The notes beneath the pieces were generated by a model. The model made no database searches. It was not told the origin of the DNA and saw nothing but the letters and a program-made list of their open reading frames with translations. 64,000 nucleotides of DNA from NCBI GenBank assembly GCA_023213395.1, contig CM041465.1, forward strand, positions 233,623,741 through 233,687,740, read 5' to 3'. This stretch comes from Cycas panzhihuaensis. Taxonomy: Eukaryota; Cycadophyta. How positions within the stretch are numbered: position 1 is the first letter of the stretch; each line of letters opens with the position of its first letter. Of this stretch, positions 49,883 through 61,420 are shown one piece after another. Both the position numbers and the translations under genes were made by a program.

Positions 49883-51224
49883 ATATTTAAGGTCTGTATA
49901 CACAAATTTTTTTATTTTTTAAATATGAAAAAGTGCTGTGGCAATGAGCCAACTCATGGAGGACTAAGTAAACCAAAACATGACAGCATGTTTTAATATA
50001 GTGAAGACACATAGGACCTAAGAGATTAGTGAAGAGGGTTAAACTATGGGGAAAATAAGGGTAGTTCATATGAATCATCTCTAAGATCTTTCATATGGGA
50101 CATACGCAAGAAAAGGGCCCTCAAGAAGGTAACTATAACAAGTTGGGCCATCTGTTACAACGAAGATCACACAGGACTACTATTAGGGAGCAAATCATAT
50201 GATAAGAACATTAAGAGCATATGTTATATGTTGTGAAAGTGGCATTCTTGCATATAGGTGATTCCACATGGTAAACTTGAAAGAAAGTAAGAACACCTAT
50301 AATCTATAAAGGGCAAGTGTTGGGTAGCAGTAAGGGATTCATAAGCTGACTACATGGTTAGGACAGTGTTACAACATTGAGACAATTGACTATAAACACA
50401 ATCATATATTAGAAGAGCTACCTCAAGGCTCAGATAAAGTCAAAGCATATAAACAAAAGGGGGGTCAAGTGATACTTAACAAGTAAAAGGCCTGCAAGGC
50501 TTATAAAGATATAATTAACTCTAGGAAAAAAAGGAGTAACTTTTGGGTCATTAATATGCTTGCTAATTACTTGTTTTAATGACCATGAAGGGGCATTATA
50601 TATTGTAGGGTAAAACAAAGTGGCTATACCAATGGTCGTACTGATAACATAATTAAGAAACATCAAAAGTTGGGATCCTACCATAATAGATTAGGTGAGA
50701 AACAAAGACCTAGAAGTCAAGTTATAGCCCTTATAAAAACATGTTTTAATAGGTTCATGTTTTCAATTTTACTTATGAGATTTAAAATTTTTTTCTTAGA
50801 AAACCTAAAAAGATTATTTAACTTAGTGAGCTTCCCAAGATTATGTTTGATAAACTAAGTATTAGAATTATACTTGATGAGATTCATTAGACTCAGAAGA
50901 ACATGATGGATGCTTAAGCTTGAGATTCAGTGGCCAAACTTATCATTTTATTTACAAATTAAATTTTTATTAATTTGGGGGTTTGGTAAGGTTATGCCCT
51001 AATTTACTCATTTTAGTTAAAAAGAGTCCAATTGGAGCTTTGTTTGAGGCAAGATCAGGGTAGTTTGTTATCCCAACCATTTCCAATAGATCATTTTTTA
51101 TCCAGAAAAAATATATATTTTTTGTGATTTTTATAAAAAATCTTATTTTTTTGGGGCACGCAAATTTTTGTAATATGTCTTATTTTTTTTCATGGTATCG
51201 TGATGAATCTTTATATGATATACT
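49883..51224. other. Unassigned DNA between dinucleotide tract and copia F
   Basis: About 1.3 kb without recognised genes. A run of T/A homopolymers lies at 51100-51200. GTTATCCCAACC near 51070 resembles 44275. Confidence 0.4.
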
Positions 51225-51522
51225 ATTGGGTGAAGGATCTAGTTGTCACACTCCAATATACTAAAGCAATGGCACATAATAAGAGTAAAACGAAGAGAAC
51301 AAAATTGAGAGAAAAAATGAGAGGTGAGAATTATGACTCTCCCTTTCACATTTAGCCTTATATATTAGAGGATGTACATTAGGGTTTTCAAAGGAGTTTC
51401 CTTCCTAATGACATGATCCCAAAATTACACTTAAATATAAATGAAATTATATTTAACTATGTGACTTAGCTAACCTAAAGTCACCTTCATATAATTAATA
51501 TAATAACCTTGATGCATTAACA
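51225..51522 (-). repeat. 3' LTR of copia F
   Basis: Aligns closely with 63815-64000 (GTGAAGGATCTAGTTG, TTTCACATTTAGCCTTATAT, AAAGGAGTTTC blocks). The inner edge ends TTAACA next to the polypurine tract. Confidence 0.82.
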
Positions 51523-51531
51523 TCCATAAAT

Positions 51532-51540
51532 CCCCCCCTT
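51532..51540 (-). other. Polypurine tract of copia F
   Basis: CCCCCCCTT on the plus strand, that is AAGGGGGGG on the element strand, about ten bases from the 3' LTR. Confidence 0.75.
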
Positions 51541-53400
51541 AATGGTAAAAGGTCATTATGATAAAATCTATTCTATAAGGTCTTCATTTAAGCCTTATTA
51601 TTACATTGACACTTTTGTGGTAAAACTCTCATAGGGAATGAAAACCCATAAACTTTCTAAGATCTATAGCCCCTTAAATCAAAATGGCTAAGGTGGCTCT
51701 TGATGTAGCCTGATAGGCAAGCAACTTAACTGTGCAACTTAATCTACTGAGTCTCCATATACTATTTAGTCATCCCCCATGCCCTTTCAGGTTTTCATAG
51801 GTTTCGATTTTACAAGACTAGTATAATCCTTATCCTTTTGTGCCCACAAGGTGTTTTTAAAAATAGGATAGAGCAGAGACTTACTCTTATTCTTTAATGC
51901 CCATAAGGGGTTTTCACAAATGGAATAGAGTATGATGATCCAGTTGTCATCTCCTCTAATTAGTTAGAGATAGAGGCCTGAAGGCCAAGCTACCTATAAA
52001 ACTATTTAAATTTCACCTTTTGCAATGGTTTAGTGAAGATACCATCCACTTGATATGCTGTGGGGTAGTACTCTAGTTGAATTTTGCCATCATGAACTAG
52101 TTCTCAAATCCTATGGACTTTCGTACTTATGTATTTTGTACGATTATAAAATAAAGGTTTTTTTGCTATGTAGATTACTGATTGATTATCCACACAAAGT
52201 CTAGTAGTACTTGTTTGGGTGATATTTAATGTTTTTAATAATTTCCTAAGCTATATCACCTCTTTGCTGGTCTCAAAAGTAGCAATGTATTTAGCTTCAA
52301 TAGTTGAATTAGTAATTGTCTTCTATCGTCTAGATCTCCATAATATTAGTGCTATTCTAAGAAACGTTATGTGCCCAGATATGGATCTCCTTATGTCTTT
52401 ATCTTTGGCATTTTGAGTTTATGTATGCATATAGTTTGAACTCTGAATTAGGTTTATACAATAGACCATATTTACTAGTCATCTTAAGGTATCTCAACAC
52501 TTATACTACTGCCTGCTAGTGATTTTACTTAGGATATATCATGTAACGAGCAAGAATACTTATAAAGTGTGTAATATTAGGTCTTGTATTAGCAGTATAG
52601 ATGAGACTACTAATAAGTTATCTGTAAAGTATTGTGTCTACCTTTCGATCATCACCATCAACTATTAGTTTGATATTAGGTTCCATTAAAGTGGCTATAG
52701 TTTAAGTATCTTCTAACTGAAACTTTGTTAGAAGATTGTTGATGTACTTTTCTTAAGAAAGAAAGATTTTACCATCTTTCTGAGTGACTTCAATCCCTAA
52801 GTAGTATTTCATCAACCTAAGGTTAAACAGTTTGAATATTTTAACTAAGTCCTTCTTTAGTTGGTTGATTGCCTATTCACTATTCTCTATTATAAGCATA
52901 TTTTCCATAAAGATTAAGAGATAAGGGGCTTTATCTTTTTGGTTTTTGATGAGAAGTGTTGCATCAATATCCTAGTAGTCACAAATCTCATATCTAAGTT
53001 ACCTCATTCTTTCTAACAACTTAGTGAACCAAACACAAGGGGCTTATTTAAGGTCATACAAGGACTTTTTGAGCCTGTACACCTTATGCTCTAGACTAGC
53101 AATCTCAAATCCTTTAGGTTGAGCCCTATAAATTTTTTCTTCAATATCACCATTGAGAAATATAGTTTTTACATCGAGCTAGTAAATCTTCTAACCCTGT
53201 TGAGTTGCTAAGGCCACAAGAGTTTTGATTGTAGGCCACTTAGTTGTAGGTGTAAAGACTTCAGTGTAGTTGATGCCTTCTCTTTGTGTGAATCCCTTTC
53301 CTACCAACTTTGCCTTGTGTTTTTCAAGGGTGCTATCAGATCTGTATTTATTTTTGTACACCCATTTATTTTAAACTATCTTTCTTTTAAGTGGTAGGTT
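51541..53400 (-). pseudogene. Copia F reverse transcriptase and RNase H
   Basis: Reading leftward from 53400: basic RT start (RDSHKERA), a motif equivalent to QxDVK-AFL-G-L near 53160 in which the frame reads KLYFSMVILKKKF after decay, then ESKSPCMTLNKPLV near 53050. The YVDD-equivalent reads FMENML near 52900, so both catalytic Asp are lost (D to E, D to N). LMKYYLGIEVTQKDGKI is well preserved near 52780-52820, as is RPNITHFISILARYM near 52560. RNase H: RRSISGHITF near 52350, STIEAKYIAT near 52290, VDNQSVIYIAKKPLF near 52190, DGIFTKPL near 52040. The ~480 bases down to the polypurine tract are untranslated. Confidence 0.84.
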
Positions 53401-54990
53401 GATGAGCTCATATGTACTATTTTTTATAAGAAATTGATACTCTTCATTCATGGCATTACTCCAAGCTATGTGTTTTATAGCTTCTTGGTATAAGAGGGGC
53501 TCTTCATTGAGAGCAAGATGTAGTTATACTAGTTCTAACTCAATGATTCCTATATCTTAGCTCTATAGGCACTTTGCATATCAATTTTGCCTACCTCATC
53601 ATGTCATATATCCTTATTTAGCTGGCAGGCTTCATGAGAACCTCAAGTTAGGAATGAGGTCTTCATTTATCCAACTATATGGTCTTTGTTTAGATCCTAA
53701 AAAGGATCATTTTACATATTTGTTAAGGAGGATGTTGACGTGTCTGGGGAGTATGGTCCATCTTGCACTACTTTACCTTTATCAACTCTACTGTTCTTAA
53801 ATGGTAGTGCATGGTGTGCACTCATTAGTTTAGAGTCATAACTACTATCCTCTGTGGATCTATTATCAGATTCCAATAGTTTGAGTAACTCTTAAGTGTC
53901 TTCCCCACTAAATTTTAAAATTTATACATCATATTGAGTAGTATTATAATAACAATAATTTGGTGTTTTGGAGTTTAATTATAATAATTGATCCTTTGTT
54001 TCAACAAACACTACATCTTTGGTGATAATAATCTTCTATTATAAATATATAAAGACCTTGTACCCTTTCTTATCCATAGGGTATCCAACAGATATGTCTT
54101 TAAGTGATTTGGGCTAGAGTTTATTTCTATCTCCATCCAATATATGGACATAACATATTGAGCCAAATGTTTTGAAGTGGTAGGCAGTGGGAGCTTGTCT
54201 AGTCTACTTTTCATTAAGAGAAGTTCCTCCTTTAGATGGGCTAACAATATTCATGTAATAAACAACTGTCCAAATTACTTCTGCCCATAGGTAAGCAAGT
54301 ATATTTTTATAAACTAGCACAGCTTGAGCTATATTCATAATAGACCTATTCATGTGCTTAGTAACTCTATTCTGTTGAGGGGTGCCTACTATTATAATAT
54401 GATACTTGATGTCGTTGTCTCATAGATAGGTTTTAAGCTCAGTAGAGGTATATTCTCTACTATTATCTGTTTAGAGATAGTTAATCTGATAACATGACTC
54501 ATTTTCAGTGTGAGCTTTAAAAGCTTTAAAGATACGAAATGCCTCATCTTTCCTAGTTAGAAAAGATACCTACACTTTCCTGGTAAAATCATTAATGAAG
54601 GATATATAATATAATTTATACTTCAATAATGGAATGGGCATTGGTTTGCATAGATCAGAGTATACTAATTGAAAAGGATGACTTGATTTCCACTAACTAT
54701 CAATAGAGGGTTATCTATGATATTTGGCTATGATACATACTTCACATTTTAAGGGCTTGGAGGAGAACTTGGGCATACTTGGAAGGGTATAACAAAGATC
54801 TCTAAGTCAATTAATATGAACATGGCCCATGTGAGCATGCCAAATAGTTTCTAGGGATAGCTTAGGATGTGTCAAAGTGGTATTAAAAGTAAAGTCTTCA
54901 TCAACATAAGGGCTTTGAGCATAATTAGCTTCAAAAGATGGGGAATCATTCAGCTTAAATAATTTGTTAGTAAGTTTTCTAGTCAAGACC
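53401..54990 (-). pseudogene. Copia F integrase
   Basis: An open stretch (54992-54807) ends with IWHAHMGHVHIN, the His-His part of the zinc domain, and CEVC follows near 54750. The core has FINDFTRKV near 54590 (first Asp, here within N-D), TDNSREYTSTELK near 54450 (second Asp) and GTPQQNRVTKHMNRSIM near 54350, where the catalytic Glu of NGVAERMNR appears replaced by Lys. The C-terminus FKTFGSICYVHILDGDRNKL near 54130-54180 and KGYKVFIY near 54050 are clear. A variable linker leads to RT. Confidence 0.84.
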
Positions 54991-56481
54991 ACTCAATTTA
55001 TTAGAGGGTAAATTATCTAGAGAGTTTGTTCATTTGTGGTAATACTAAGATCAAATCCACGAGAGATAAGAGTAGATAAGGAAAGTAGGTTTTATTTTAG
55101 ATTAGGAATATATAAGACATCAAGTAATATAAAGTCTCTCAATCCTGAGAGTTTCAAGCATATGTTTCCAATACCTTTGATTAACTATTAGGATTTATCA
55201 GCTATGTGAATGACACCATATATATTAAAATCAAAAGTTTGATATAGATCCCAATTACATGTCATATATTGTATTGCATCTCTATCCATGATTCATGAGG
55301 AGGTGTTTGAAGTTATACTATTTATAGCTCCGAGAGGGGTTTGCATTGGTGACTCAAGATCACAAGTGGCATAGCCACAATGAGCTTCAAAATACCTCTT
55401 AGTTTGATCAAACAGTTCTTTCCTTAAGTCTTTAAATATATGCTTTAGCAAAACCTATGCCACCAAACTATTCTTCATATATTTCATCAATAGTATGAGC
55501 CTTATATTTTTGTTGAAACTTAGGCAACTTGTATGTAGGTATAGGATAATCTTTTGCAAGGTGTCCTTTCCTATTACACCTTTCACATATGATAATCTGA
55601 TTTCTAGTTCCTGAAGTACTGGTTTGGCCTGACTATCTTGCATTAAAAGGTGGCGCTTAGTCTTGAGATTGTCTAGGTTGCTATTTTTGAGGGTTCTATT
55701 GAATTTGTAGCCAATTTCCTCTACCTGATCCTCTACTCCTTGCTCAGTTATTTCCTCTACCATGAGAGGGACCCTGATTCTTTGAGAAGCATACTTATTC
55801 TTCCACATCAAAAGATACATCTAGAAGAGGATTTGAAGTTACAAAATTAGTATCAAAGGTATTATCAAATTCTATAAACTTCTCTACAAGAGTTTCAAAG
55901 TTAAGTGTCTTTAATATTCCACTTAATTAAAGACTCCTAAGTAAGTTTTTATAATCAAGTACATGTAGATAGGACTATATGAGGATTGCCAATGTAATAC
56001 ACTGGGTTTTAAGATCTTTATATATTTCTTATTTGATTGGTCAAAGGAGGTTGATTATTTCATGTGCACATCCCTTCTGCATCTTTATCTTGTTCATCTT
56101 TAAGACTAGATGAACAAATTCAAGGTCAAACTTTACATCAAAATTCTTTTTAAGAACCTTGAGGACTTTTTAGGCTGTATCGTGTTGTTATTCATTAATT
56201 AGATTATGCAAGGAGTCATCAGTCACCAATAGAATACCTGCATGAATCTTCTCATCATCGATTTCTTATTGTAATTTAGCTACAAGATCTATTGGAGCTA
56301 CAAGTAGAATTCCTCCAAAGGCAGATATCGTTGTTGTCGTAGGAATGATAGGTGTAAGTTGTAGATGGGCTCTCTAAAGGCCTTCATACTTAGTATCATT
56401 CTTGACGCTCGTATACCATAGATCCCAATTGTCTTTCCTTTTTAAGATGCAATTTACATTCTGCTTAAATTGAGAAGACAT
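54991..56481 (-). pseudogene. Copia F Gag and protease
   Basis: ATG 56481 gives MSSQFKQNVNCILKRKDNW, a credible Gag N-terminus, and the capsid is readable with stops to about 55830. A zinc knuckle CERCNRKGHLAKDYP lies at about 55550-55590, with the last Cys replaced by Tyr. The protease follows near 55290-55090: NWDLYQTFDFNIYGVIHIA and RDFILLDVLYIPNLK are legible. The canonical Asp-Ser-Gly is not visible. A 121-codon open frame at 55820-55455 is mostly an alternative frame of Gag. Confidence 0.8.
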
Positions 56482-58383
56482 GGTGAAGATGATGAAGTAA
56501 AATAGAGTGAAGAAATAGTAAATGAAAATACCACTAACACGTGGCTGATGCACCTAGTGTAGTAGGGAGAAATATGATTAAGTAGCAAGCAATAATAATA
56601 GGCCACCAACACTTGTAGTAAATACTCTTAACGTAATAGGGTTTGATGATGTGTATAAATGGTAATATAAGGATCACAAAGATAAATAATATATCATGTT
56701 ATCATAAAATCAAGATTATGTCCATGTAGAAGCTTACATGTGGGTGTACATAACTAAAAAACTAAGTCTAATATAGGATGTGTGATCAAACCCAAACCTC
56801 TATGTCAAGTCTAAAGTAGTTGAGGTGTCTATGCCTAAGAGGGATTCTAGTACACATATTAGGATCTTCACCTGTGATACTCACACATATGCTTGGTGAT
56901 GAAATCTAAGTTACAGTGGAGCCTAAGTACTCCTAGTCCTCACCGAGTTCACTAGTGAGAAATTATATACCTCCTTCGAAGAGCTAAATGATAAGTGCAT
57001 ATCCTACAACTATGACTGATATTGGACTGGTATATTTTAATCTTGATTAAAGTTTTCAGTTTTTCCAGGTGGTTATCAAGATTATCCCTGATTGGAGCCC
57101 ATAGGTATGACTAACCTTTTTCTCTATCACTATTTTAGTTAAAACTAGATCCAGTATAAAACTCACACCTCCATTAGGGCCCAGACTTTAGCCAACCATG
57201 GTCTATTTCAACCAAGGCAAGTGTGTGCATAAGTCAAGAACTAGTGGTATAAGTCATACATATGAGATTCCTTTTAGGAAATAATGTAAGTTATTTTCGA
57301 ATAACTTGAACTAAAATAGAAAGATGCTAAATGCACTTGTTTGCCTTTTGTGCTTGCTTTGTTGTTATTACTATTTTATGTGTTGCTTTATGCTATGTGT
57401 GAAAATAGAAAGAGCATACTAGATTTAGTAGAGGAACCAAATGTTACTTCTGATCTAAGGTTTCCCTTACTTTAGTATAATATTTCCAAATAAATTTTTA
57501 TAAATTTCAATACAAAAGCCACAAAGAGTAAAAAAATGAATCAACTTACTATTAAAATATTAATTTTTCTAAATCTATATGCATACTATTTTGCCTTATT
57601 TTATGATTTTTTTTCCCATAAAATTTATAAATAATAATAAATGGGTAAAATTTTCTAAAAATTACAAATATGGAGGCCTAAATGATGGAATTTAAATATA
57701 TAATAGAAGAAAAAAGTGTTCAAAATGTCGTTTCTGATAAGATAGTGAAGTCATATTTCTAAAAAGATATAATTTATTTTTTGCCCAAAAAAAACATAAA
57801 AGCATAATCTTACTAGATTCACTACCCTAAAATTCAAACTTCAATATGTTAAAAGCTTCATCTTGACATGTACATCAACTTTTCCTTTTGTATTATCTCT
57901 AAAAATAGCAAAAAAACTGCTTGGAACACACTCACAATATTTTTTGTGGGGTTGAGTAGCCTGAAAACTACAAAGATCTCATTAACCAATGGATGAAATT
58001 TGATGAGATTTATCTCAAAATACTCTTGAGTCATAAATTTACTAGATCCCTAAAAATAACTTATATATTTTTAGCTCATATTTAAAGGATTTCATTGAGA
58101 AAAGTGCCCTAGGTCACTCATCCACAAATTTTAACCTTTTGTTTCAACTAAAACTAGCTATTGCAGGTTGAATTTGAAGATACTCTAGAAGAAAAAAAAT
58201 GATCCTCTTGGTAAGGTGACTCTACATGTCAAATTTCATTAAAATATCAGATGGTCAAAATTTTCATAAAATTTTATGTCTTCAATGCTTCTAGGGCTAT
58301 TTTAGCAACCAAACGACTTCAAAAATTTATTTTTTTTACCTCTAAAATTTTGCACAGATAGAAAATGTGGCAACATATAAAAT
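56482..58383. other. Copia F leader, distal part
   Basis: About 1.9 kb of AT-rich sequence upstream of Gag, up to the copia G insertion. The remaining leader continues at 63671. Unusually long for a copia. I recognise no domain or second LTR pair in it. Confidence 0.45.
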
Positions 58384-59002
58384 TGTTGGATATTGTGACA
58401 ACAATTATCGAGCTAAAATTTTGGCATATTTTCGGTGTGGTTTCCCCCCCCAAATCTTTCTTGGGGGGTTCCAAGGGAGGCAGGAGCCCCTCTTAGTCAG
58501 GGGGTGGGGGGGGTTTGGGGGCAATAGCCCTAACCCAAAAAATTAGCCATGTAAACCTTATCAAAATGTAAAGAGAATCAAGGTCGTTTGATACAAATAC
58601 CCTAGATTCTATAGTTGAGAATTATGTCTTGGATGTTCCTCTCATGTAGCCCATTTTTAGGGTTTTTCTTATTATGTTATAATGGAATGTAATGTACTGT
58701 GAAGAGGGCAACGACTGGTTGTTGTTCCAGAGAGTACTCTATAACCTGAGATGTATTATTTCTCTATTCTACAGTAATAAAGCTCAATACCTTTCCTGTG
58801 TGGATGTTTCCCTAGCACATTGCTAGGGTTTTACCACGTTATATCGGGTGCATATGTGATGTTTGGCTTTCATTTTCATATTATTGTATAATCTCTGATT
58901 TTAGAACTTGCATATAATTTTAAGTTTTAATTTCTGTAACTAGTTGTAAGAATGTAATAGATCTTGGTGGTGGTTAAAGGGTTGGACCTTGTATTCTCAA
59001 CA
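58384..59002 (+). repeat. 5' LTR of copia G (619 bp)
   Basis: TGTTGGATAT to TCTCAACA. A G/C-rich block with C- and G-runs lies near 58445-58520. ACAGTAATAAAGCTC, containing AATAAA, near 58780 is a possible poly(A) signal. Roughly fifty differences from the 3' LTR are visible by eye, mostly transitions. Confidence 0.93.
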
Positions 59003-59004
59003 AG

Positions 59005-59017
59005 TGGTATCAGAGCC
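59005..59017 (+). other. Primer-binding site of copia G
   Basis: TGGTATCAGAGCC, an exact initiator tRNA-Met complement, two bases after the LTR. Confidence 0.92.
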
Positions 59018-59075
59018 ACTCTTTTTATTGTAGCGAGTTTGTGAAAGTTTTTGGTGTCAGTTTTTTTACACCAAA

Positions 59076-59880
59076 TGACGAAACTAGTAGGTGCAAAGTT
59101 CGAGGTGGAGAAATTCAATGGCAAGAACAACTTCGAGTTATGGAAGCTAAAAGTGTATGATATTCTTGTATAGCAAGGTTTGTACAAAGCCCTTGCAGGC
59201 AAATCGAAGAAACCCGTAGAGATGGACGATGATGAATGAGATGATTTAGATAAGAAGGCACTTAGCACAATATGATTGTACTTGGCAGATAAAGTTTTGT
59301 TTAACATCACAGGGGAGCAGACAATAGCCAAATTATGGACCTAGTTGGAAGGCCTGTATATGACCAAATCAGTAATGAATCGAATCTATCTGAAGAGGTA
59401 ACTGTACTCGTTATGGATGAAGGAAGGTATAAAAATTGCTAACCATTTAAATGTTTTTAATACTCTTATTTGTCAATTGACTAGTATTGATGTTAAAATT
59501 GAGGATGAGGATAAGGCTATTACCCTATTATGCTCATTACCTGAATCTTGGGATAATATTGTCACCTCAATTAGTTTTAGCACTATAGATAAATTGGAAT
59601 ATGACTATGTTATGAGTGCTTTGCTAATGGAAGAAGTGCAGAGGAAGTCTAGTCTTAAAACCTCCATACTAGAAGCCATGACAATAAGGGATATTACGTT
59701 TGAGAGAGGACAAAACTTTAGGGATATATCGAGGTCCAAGTCAAAGAGCAAAAAGAGTAAGCTTAGGTGTTGGAATTGTAATAAGACCGGTCACCTCAAG
59801 AAGGATTGTTACAAAAGGAAGGAGTTCTAGAAAAAGGAAGATCCTACTAAGGAGGTGAATTAGGTAGAGTCAAATTAAGG
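59076..59880 (+). pseudogene. Copia G Gag with intact zinc knuckle
   Basis: Starts MTKLVGAKFEVEKFNGKNN, typical of copia Gag. Several TAG/TGA codons sit where Gln or Trp is usual, for example before QGLYKAL near 59176 and in WTxLEG near 59342. A long open stretch (59417-59830) covers the capsid C-terminal part: LPESWDNIVTSIS and MSALLMEE. The CCHC knuckle CWNCNKTGHLKKDC at 59767-59808 keeps all four ligands. Gag would form the particle and bind the element RNA. Confidence 0.9.
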
Positions 59881-59881
59881 T

Positions 59882-60300
59882 ATGGATGATGATGTCTTGG
59901 TTGCTTGTAATATTTCTCATTATCACCATGACTGGTTATTAGATTTAGGTACTTCACACCACATGTGTCCACATAAGAGTTGGTTCTCATCATACCAACC
60001 TCTTGATGGTGGTGATGTGCTTATGGGAAATGAAGTTTCTTGTAAGACAGTAGGCATTGGTAGCATCAGAATTAAGATGTTCAATGGGGTAGTCAGAATA
60101 TTAATTGAGGTTAGACATGTACTTGATTTGAAAAGGAATCTGATTTCCTAAGGTGAATTAGATTTGGGTGGTTTTAAGCATATAGGTCATGAAGGAGTCC
60201 TAAATGTGTCAAAGGGCGCCTTGGTTGTTATGAAATCCTTAAAGAAAGGAAATCTTTACATTTTAGTAGGAAGTACATTTGTCATACAAGCAGCTATAGC
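59882..60300 (+). pseudogene. Copia G protease
   Basis: Aspartic protease for polyprotein processing. The frame (89 codons open, 59882-60151) reads WLLDLGTSHHMCPHKSWF. Family members have LDSG here, so Ser is replaced by Leu (TCA to TTA would do this) while the catalytic Asp remains. KTVGIGSIRIKMFNGVVR and VLDLKRNLIS follow. After a stop, the LDLGGFKHIGHEGVLNVSKG segment links it to the integrase. Confidence 0.88.
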
Positions 60301-61420
60301 GTTAAATACTACAGAAGATCCAACTTAGCTATGGCATCAGAGACTTGGGCACATGAGTGAGAGAGGACTTAAGGTGCTGATAAACTGTAAGTTGCTTCCT
60401 AACTTGCAGCTTTTAGACTTAGCTTTCTGTAAACATTATGTTTTTAGAAAATAGTGTAGACTCAGGTTTAAAGTAGGGAGTCACACTAGTAAAGGTGTTC
60501 TGGATTACATACATTTAGATGTATAGGGACCAGCCCCTAAAATATCTTATGGAGGATCATTGTATTTTGTCACATTTATAGATGATTACTCCAGGAAGGT
60601 ATGGGTCTATTTTTTGAAAAGGAAATCTGAAGTGTTTAGTGTGTTTAAGCAGTTTAAGGCTTTAGTTGAGAATAGCACTGGTAAGACAATCAAATATTTA
60701 AGAATTGACAATGGAGGTGAGTTTAACTCTTTGGAATTTAAGAATTATTACAGAGAAGCTAAGATCGAAAGATAGAAGACCACTAGCTATACTCTATAGC
60801 AAAATGACATTACTGAGTGCATGAATATGACACTCTTGGAAAGAGCAAGAAGTATGCTAAGTAATGTAGGAGTGGAGCAGGGCTTGTGGGCAGAAACTAT
60901 TCAAACAACTTGCTATCTGGTAAACAGGTCACCATCACTTGCAATAGATTGCAAAATTCCCGAAGAGGTATGGACTGGACATCCATGTGATTATTCAAAT
61001 TTAAAAGTTTTTGGTTGTGATGCTTATGCCTAGACTGACAACAGTAAACGTTCAAAGTTAGACCTAAAATCCAAGAGATATATCTTTGTTGGTTATGGTG
61101 ATAAGGATGATATGAAGGAATACAGGTTGTGGGATCCTACTGCCCATAAAATCACCATTAACAGAGATGTCATATTTGATGAATCTCCCATTGTAAAATC
61201 AGACAGTGTAGAAGCTGAAATGAAACAGGAGTAGCAAGATGAACATTAACAAGTCAAGTTTGAAATGTAACCATCTATGGAATCAGAAGAGCATGAAGAT
61301 CTTTCTGAAGATGAATCAACAACAGATTCACAGGAGTATGTAGACACTCCTCTACCAACAGTTAGAAGATCTACACGAGTTAATCATCCACCTAATAGGT
61401 ACAACCCTTCTATTTCTATT
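60301..61420 (+). pseudogene. Copia G integrase
   Basis: Zinc domain: LWHQRLGHMSERGL near 60330 (His-His) and Cys near 60430 and 60456, the CxxC linker decayed. Core: FVTFIDDYSRKVWVYF near 60565-60610 (first Asp), RIDNGGEFNS near 60700-60730 (second Asp), then NDITECMNMTLLERARSML near 60800-60850 with the catalytic Glu kept. The open stretch at 60821-61033 includes LKVFGCDAYA. KRYIFVGYGDKDDMKEYRLWD and INRDVIFDE follow near 61075-61180. An acidic linker ends with RRSTRVNHPPNRY near 61360-61400. Stops interrupt the core at several positions. Confidence 0.9.

Noticed and set aside
58927-59331. 134-codon minus-strand open frame
   Set aside because: Antisense to the copia G LTR, primer site and Gag start.
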